Assembly (NCBI GenBank): GCA_030248295.1
Contig: JASANH010001039.1
Span: forward strand, 186,001-250,000
Direction of reading: 5' to 3'
DNA: 64,000 bases
DNA from: Mesodorylaimus sp. YZB2_4
Taxonomy: Eukaryota; Nematoda; Enoplea; Dorylaimida; Dorylaimidae
Below, piece after piece: positions 58,830-64,000 of the stretch (position 1 is the first letter of the stretch; the number at the start of each line of letters is the position of its first letter). The translations under genes were made by a program, and so were the position numbers. The notes below the pieces were generated by a model. It saw nothing but the letters and a program-made list of their open reading frames with translations, made no database searches and was not told where the DNA came from.

Positions 58830-59550
58830 TTACTGCACGTCAGTGAGGTTGCCGATACTGCCAACAGTGTAGTAATAGGGTTGCCTTCTTGACCGACTGA
58901 GCAGGGGAATTGGGAAATCGTGGATGTCGTCACGTGCAGCAACGGCCAGAAGCTTCAGATAGGTCAGAATTCCGTTGCTCGCAGTATCCAAAGCGCAAAA
59001 GCAAGCCTCCTCAGAAAGGGGGCTTTGTTTCAGTGTTTCGTAGTAGGGTTTCGAGTGGTCAATGGTCTCCTGCATGTGCAGCCCGTGAAGGAGCAGTTCG
59101 AGGGAGTTATAGTTTGCCAGATCCCAATGCTCGCCCATGTGGGACAAGACTTCGTCGGCTATTTGCATGGCTTGTGATTTGAATGGAGTGCTCGAATATG
59201 TAGACCTGCAATTTTTCTCACCTGTCACTACTCTTCGTACCTGTACCAATCATGGACGGGTGTTACCTGTGCGGGACGTGGGATAGTATTACATCGTTCG
59301 ATTTCAGGTCTTTGTTCACAGTGGGTATGTGATTGACTGCTGTAGCTGAAGGTTCAAATTGTTGCAAGTCTTCCACAGTCAAATAATGAATCGAATGAGC
59401 AACGTTGAAAGCAAACTTGTCGCTTCCACCATTCAACGATAAAATGCGATGACAAAGTTTGAACTCGCTTGCAGTGTCCAGCCCCGAAGCCAGTGCGACA
59501 AAAGCAATCAGAAATAAACTTACGCCGCGATCCATTTTGGAGGGAATCAT
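58830..59550 (-). CDS. Orphan secreted protein (2 exons, 219 aa)
   Basis: Exon 1 is 59550-59267 and exon 2 is 59205-58830 on the minus strand; the 61-bp intron (phase 2) has a TTGCAG acceptor and the total is 660 nt. The N-terminus is a clear signal peptide (MDRGVSLFLIAFVALASG), so the ATG at 59535 may be used instead of 59550. The mature part is about 190 residues with few cysteines (one in KLCHRIL, two in EEACFCA) and a repeated acidic/His pattern; no domain is recognised. The C-terminal half reads as mostly helical (DEVLSHMGEHWDLANYNSLE). It probably works outside the cell. A TATA box 44-51 nt upstream supports a real, simple promoter. Confidence 0.7.
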
Positions 59551-59593
59551 GGAAAGTCAGGAGAATGGATGAAAATTTAGTTGTCCTCCTTGG

Positions 59594-59601
59594 TTTTTAT
59601 A
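59594..59601 (-). promoter_or_regulatory. TATA box of the orphan secreted-protein gene
   Basis: The minus strand reads TATAAAAA 44-51 nt before the ATG at 59550, giving a predicted leader of about 20 nt. Confidence 0.55.
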
Positions 59602-59899
59602 AGGCCCCAATTAATTCCAGACATGCCCAAGAGTGAGAAACCTTGATTCTAGACAAACAACTAATGACATATGCGTATGCAATAGGTGCAAACGCTCTTA
59701 TCGCGAAAGGTTTCACTTATGCTTCTGCAAGCAGCTTCTGACGTTTGTCCCATCACTTACCTGCATTAGCTTGTCACGTCCTTGTGGCTGGAGATCTCCC
59801 GTGAAATTTTGAATGCGCACACTTACGGTCATGCACTAACAAGGAAACATCCAACCGTTAAGTCGAACTCAAGCAAGAACTGTATGTAGTTTGTTTGTA

Positions 59900-60812
59900 G
59901 GAGTGCCTGCAGTAACCCGCCCGCGTGCCACTTATGCCATAAGAGCGGGGGGTGGCTGTACTTTGGAAATCGCCGGAACAACTCTTCTTCTCTTTATGAA
60001 AGACAGATTCTCTAGAACAAAATAAGACTGACTTACGATTAGTGAAAAAGTGAGCAAGTTATATATTCTCTCGCGATTTCCAGAGTGAGCAGCCGAAACC
60101 AGACAAATGTCATAGGCGGAGCACGGGCGGGAAATTCAGAGGTAGTGTCCCGCGGGCACTTCTTGCCGGATATGAGTTTTCTCCAATATCTTGAGTAAAA
60201 ATGAACGAATTTTGGCGCAGAAAAAAAGCGTGTTAAAGCTAATTCCAGGGGCTGCAAGATAGGCTATCACTGATTAGCGCGAGTAATCAGCAGCTGAAAT
60301 GATCGAGCATAATTAGGCGGAATTGCCGGAATGGGGCGCAGTTATTAGCCATGTGCACAACAAGTGTGGTCCATAGTGCGAAAATTGGGGTTGTGTTATG
60401 ATGTTCTGACCATGGGCTACTATTTAATTGAAAAAAAACAAGGAGATCTGGCTTCTATATAATTCACCCTTAATCGATTATATACCTGATCACGGCTGAT
60501 CACAGACGGTTTTTCCGCATATATCATGAACGATTACAGATAGGTTAATTGTTAGAAAAATTGGATTTCTTGAAATGTTGCGAAACTCTGTATTTTTAAA
60601 ATTGATCTGAAACAAAACTAAGCAAGTTATGGTTTTTTGACGTTGAAGTTGCTTCATTTCCGTATGTAGGCATTCTAGAAAAATTTTACTCTGGTTAAAG
60701 CAATCAGCTTTGTAATTGCTTTTGATAGAGTATATAAAAAAGAGGGGGTCGAAAAATTCGACATGCCGAGTATATTTCATATGGGTCAAGTCTCTCAGAA
60801 ACCCTCTCTTTA
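59900..60812. mobile_element. Foldback composite element, copy 2 (left arm truncated)
   Basis: It matches copy 1 from the inner left arm (CCCGCCCGCG) through TTGGAAATCGCC, the full right arm (GCTGAAATGATCGAGC), and the tail to CTCTCAGAAACCCTCTCTTT. It lacks the outer left arm and lacks the 350-bp insertion of copy 1, so the uninterrupted tail is seen here. Confidence 0.65.
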
Positions 60813-60874
60813 GCTTTTCAGCGCTCGTATTTTTCATAAGAAAACCAAAAAATCTAAAGAAATTTTAAAAATTG

Positions 60875-61022
60875 TATGGACTTCAGGCGCTGACCACTGC
60901 TGACCAATTGGCTAGACGCCTCTCATATCTTGCAGAGAGCTTTCTTCTGCACAGAACAAATTACAAACCTTGGTTTTGGAATGCTCGACTTACATAGCTG
61001 TTTACGATGTTTGAGTGTTCCT
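60875..61022. mobile_element. Inverted-repeat element, right end only
   Basis: GGCGCTGACCACTGCTGACC, GGCTAGACGCCTCTC and CAGAGAGCTTTCTTCTGC match one terminal block of copy 1; TTTACGATGTTTGAG is the decayed outer end. Confidence 0.6.
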
Positions 61023-61079
61023 AATCATTCGAAAAGACGGCGTCACCAGTCGGGGTGATGTTTCGGCCACAGATCAAGT

Positions 61080-61430
61080 ATGACGGTATGGAAAGTCGTG
61101 CGTGTGCACCTTCCAGTCACGGCCTACTGTCATTATAAGTGGGGCCGTGGCGGGCATTCAATCACGCAATGGCGTACGTCACACATCGAACCCGCTTGTC
61201 TCAAATGCGCTGATTTCAATGACAAAGAATTCAAAGAAGTCGACATTTTAAGATATTCTGCTGAGAAGCCAACTCCTGCTCTTCGTTGTCCATTATATCA
61301 GCGCGTGAAAAAAATGAATCTAACCTGCAAAGTAAATAAAAATGCTTGCAGAGCAAAATCTGAGAACAGGTTTACACAAATGACTGTCCGTATGAACGGG
61401 AAAATGAGCAGTCAAAAATCATGCGAATAG
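61080..61430 (+). CDS. Unrecognised 116-codon open frame
   Basis: I do not recognise this frame. The last 80 codons (from about HIEPACLKCADF) contain six Cys and many Lys, ending MSSQKSCE and a TAG. There is no signal peptide and no flanking exon that I could connect. It directly follows a fragment of the inverted-repeat element and may be chance. Confidence 0.2.
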   Translation: MTVWKVVRVHLPVTAYCHYKWGRGGHSITQWRTSHIEPACLKCADFNDKEFKEVDILRYSAEKPTPALRCPLYQRVKKMNLTCKVNKNACRAKSENRFTQMTVRMNGKMSSQKSCE

Positions 61431-62579
61431 CTCTCTCTCATATCCGAATTTCTCTCCCATAAGCGGGCTTTAATAAACAGACCAGGTCAACACACTAAAT
61501 ATAGGAAATGAAACCGGGAAATCGAGCAAGCTCTCTTATATCCGATTCCGATTTACGAGTGGAGTCGACTGCATACTGTTCTGTTAATACTCCTATCTGA
61601 AATGACTTCCACAAGATATCGTTATGAAATTAAAAGAAAGTTTCAACAAAATCCAGCTCACTGCATCCCCTTTTTCTCCAATGTAACCGCATATAGGGCG
61701 TACATGCATCATGATTCAGGCAAATGCTGAGCTACACTGGGTTTGTGCCAACCCGGGGTTATTTTTCTGCCATTTATCTTACATACTCTAAATGGGCACG
61801 AATGGTTTTAAAACAATAGCTTGAAAAGTTTATGAAAGCGCTTAGAAAATGTACAGGAATTTAGCGCGTTTTTAGTCATAGCAAAAGGCTCACTTGTGCG
61901 CTGGCAGTATTCTAATCGTTCTTGATTTGTAGCCGGCGTTTCTTGAAGCTGGTGCCAACAATGCGTGTGAACCGCGCTGATTTGCTTTCCTATATTCGTG
62001 CAAATTATGTAGCCCAACGTTAAATCGTCCACAATCCTTCACCTTGCTGCTTTGTTCTAGCTTCTATCAGACCCGAGCACGAGGTCTAGAGAAGCTTTCT
62101 AATGCTTTTGAGCAGAACAGGCTTGAAACTAGCTGGCGGAGGGCAATTGGATGGAGAATGGAATCGTGCGCGGTGAAGTTGTAAGCCGGACTTGCAGAAA
62201 TTTTTGCGTTTCTACATTTAAAATCCAATATTAGCCTGTTGTTTTAGAGTCCAATCTGCATGAGGAATCATGGTCAAGGACATCTGTCCTTGTCATGGTC
62301 ACGATACCTTGGGACGAATATGTAGGTAATGTATATGTTCAAGTTTGGGGCCTAAAGTTCTAACGGCATAACTAAGCAAAGTTAATTGATGGGTGGTCAC
62401 AGGTGCACAGATTTACCAGTGTACACGACTTTTTCACTCCAGTGTGTATTTCTTTCTGGCCAGGTAGTCTAATGAAAGCACTTGTGCTTCCACTTTTTCG
62501 AGATGAAACTAGCAACCAAAGATAGTGCCGAATATCTCATGCAAAGGCTACTCCAAGGGCAAGGTCGACCAGAGCTCAT

Positions 62580-62741
62580 ATTATGTCATGCTTCATCCAT
62601 AGCCAAGCACCACACAGCGCACTCGAGGGCTGATTCTGACACATATTTGACAATCACTTTTTACCCTGACGGGAGTCGAACCCTCCCTGTAAGTGCGCAC
62701 CAAGCGTGAGAGGCAGACGCCTAACGCTAGGCATCACGACA
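62580..62741 (-). mobile_element. tRNA-derived SINE, family 1, copy 3
   Basis: On the minus strand: GTCGTGATGCCTAGCGTTAG, CTGCCTCTCACGCTTGG, box B GGTTCGACTCC, body CCCTCGAGTGCGCTGTGTGG and a degenerate CATGA tail (GCATGACATAATATGA). Confidence 0.78.
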
Positions 62742-63437
62742 ACTCATTGCTTTTCAATTTTAGAACATTGATGGTCACAATTTTGCGGTGATGCTACAAC
62801 GCCAACCTAGCCAAATTCACTAATTTCATTCAACCTATCAGGCAACCCCTAGCATCGACCGACCCACCGGCCGAACTGACCCACCGATCCGGGCCGGATC
62901 GGTTCGGGGGAACCGACCCAAGCTGTGGTCCGGCCGGAAACGCTGATTCTGGCGCAGGATGCTCTCGGCGGTGATGCTCCAGGGGAGCAGCTACAAGTGA
63001 GGCCGTCAGAGGGAACCTGCCATGAGAGTTAATCACCTCACACACGGCTGCACTCGTCATTATGACTGCTGGCTGGCAACTGGCAAAACCCATAGGAAAT
63101 TGGGATAGGTGGGGGGGGGGGGGGGGGGAGCCCAAAGAAATTTTACAATCTGTCCTCATACCGGCCACCTTCTACTCTGTCCTCATACCGGCCACCTTCT
63201 ACTTGGATTGGCGTCTTTGCAGGCGCAGAGGTCGGTCGGGTATGTTCGTCTCTCTGCCTTTGCAACTCTAACAGGCGCAGTCGCGCTTTGCCTTTCATGT
63301 AAAAAAATCAATAGTGCTACCCAGACCACGCCACGTGTCCTTTTGAAATTTCACTTATCATTTGAAGACCCTATTGACACCCGACCTCGATTCTTGTTTG
63401 CCATTCCACTAATCAACGACGTGATTTTGCTACAATA

Positions 63438-64000
63438 AACGTCGATCCTATCCCCTTTTCTCGTTGATCTGGCTTCGAAACGAAAGAACAGTGCCTCGTC
63501 GGGTTTGACACCTCCATCCAAACAATCATCAACCAGAGAACATTTTTCGGTGCAACGGGAAAGCCAAATTGTGTCTGCCATGACGTCAATGGAAATCAGC
63601 GATCCGAAATCTACGCCACCATCGATGGAAGGTATCGAGGCGTTGATGAACAAAATGCTTTGTCCATATATGCGCCTAGTCGAGAACCACACCAAAGAGA
63701 TTGCTGAGACGACAAGGCGTGTGGGCAAAATGGAAGATCGGGCCGAGATCATTGATCAAAACGCCAGAATAACGTCGGTTTGCGTTTTCAATTTTCCACT
63801 GATCACTACAATCGAAGCCCGCAATCTCGAGACAAGTCATCAGTGATTCGACGTTTCTTGAAGGAGATCTCAAAGGTTCCGGACGACGATGTGGACAGTA
63901 TGTATTTCCGATCAGTTTTTGTGGCGAGAAGCAGTGGAGAGACGGCCTTGGTCAAAATCGACTTCCTAAGTAGCGACGATAAGCGGCAATGTTGGGATCA
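63438..64000 (+). mobile_element. Non-LTR retrotransposon ORF1 (decayed, runs off the right edge)
   Basis: An open frame after the TAA near 63435 encodes a Ser/Thr/Pro-rich head, then a short coiled-coil-like stretch (TKEIAETTRRVGKMEDRAEI) and the start of an RNA-binding-type block (SVCVFNFP). From about 63800 the same protein continues in another frame: DHYNRSPQSRDKSSVIRRFL, then FRSVFVARSSGETALVKIDF. This order (basic head, coiled coil, RRM-like domain) is that of ORF1 proteins of LINE elements. The frame change implies a small indel, so this copy is not intact. Its ORF2 would lie beyond the window. Confidence 0.6.

Noticed and set aside
1-64000. CRISPR arrays, bacterial operons or viral genes
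   Set aside because: None of the repeats has uniform spacers, and all supported genes are spliced animal genes.

Overview
The window is nuclear DNA from a small-intron invertebrate animal, most likely an ecdysozoan such as a nematode or tardigrade; I cannot settle the phylum. The reasons are spliced genes with GT-AG introns (many only 43-110 bp), metazoan-only families (an NR5A/FTZ-F1 nuclear receptor, a PHYHIP-like protein, rhodopsin-like receptors, a C-type lectin) and a cluster of DUF1647-type genes, a family best known from nematodes. No gene continues into another operon-style, and I saw no bacterial, viral or CRISPR feature.

Layout. 1.3-17.5 kb holds three minus-strand DUF1647-like paralogues in tandem (two complete, one running off the left edge), with a minus-strand two-exon receptor between the second and third. 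19.2-23.4 kb is a six-exon PHYHIP-like gene (+). 24.1-25.8 kb is a five-exon trypsin-like protease (-), with a broken copy of its last exon at 27.5 kb. 29.5-30.5 kb is a GC-rich, probably promoter-proximal stretch in front of the seven-exon NR5A gene (31.1-38.7 kb, +), the best supported gene here. 44.0-45.1 kb is a second receptor (+). 50.0-51.5 kb is a second trypsin-like protease (+). 54.5-55.8 kb is a minus-strand lectin/PAN-like gene with an in-frame UGA. 58.8-59.6 kb is a two-exon secreted orphan (-). The window ends in a non-LTR retrotransposon ORF1.

Gene models were built by hand: each exon was joined only where donor, acceptor and reading phase agreed, so complete models sum to multiples of three. 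Exon coordinates are in the evidence fields.

The rest is repeat-rich. I could define, by comparing copies inside the window, two tRNA-derived SINE families, a long-terminal-inverted-repeat element, a foldback composite element, a GC-rich hairpin family, a Merlin-type transposase remnant, and a set of islands built from short repeated words that differ from island to island. Several of these sit inside introns. The genes do not form one pathway; secreted/immune-like products (two proteases, a lectin, an orphan secretory protein) share simple TATA-type promoters close to their start codons.
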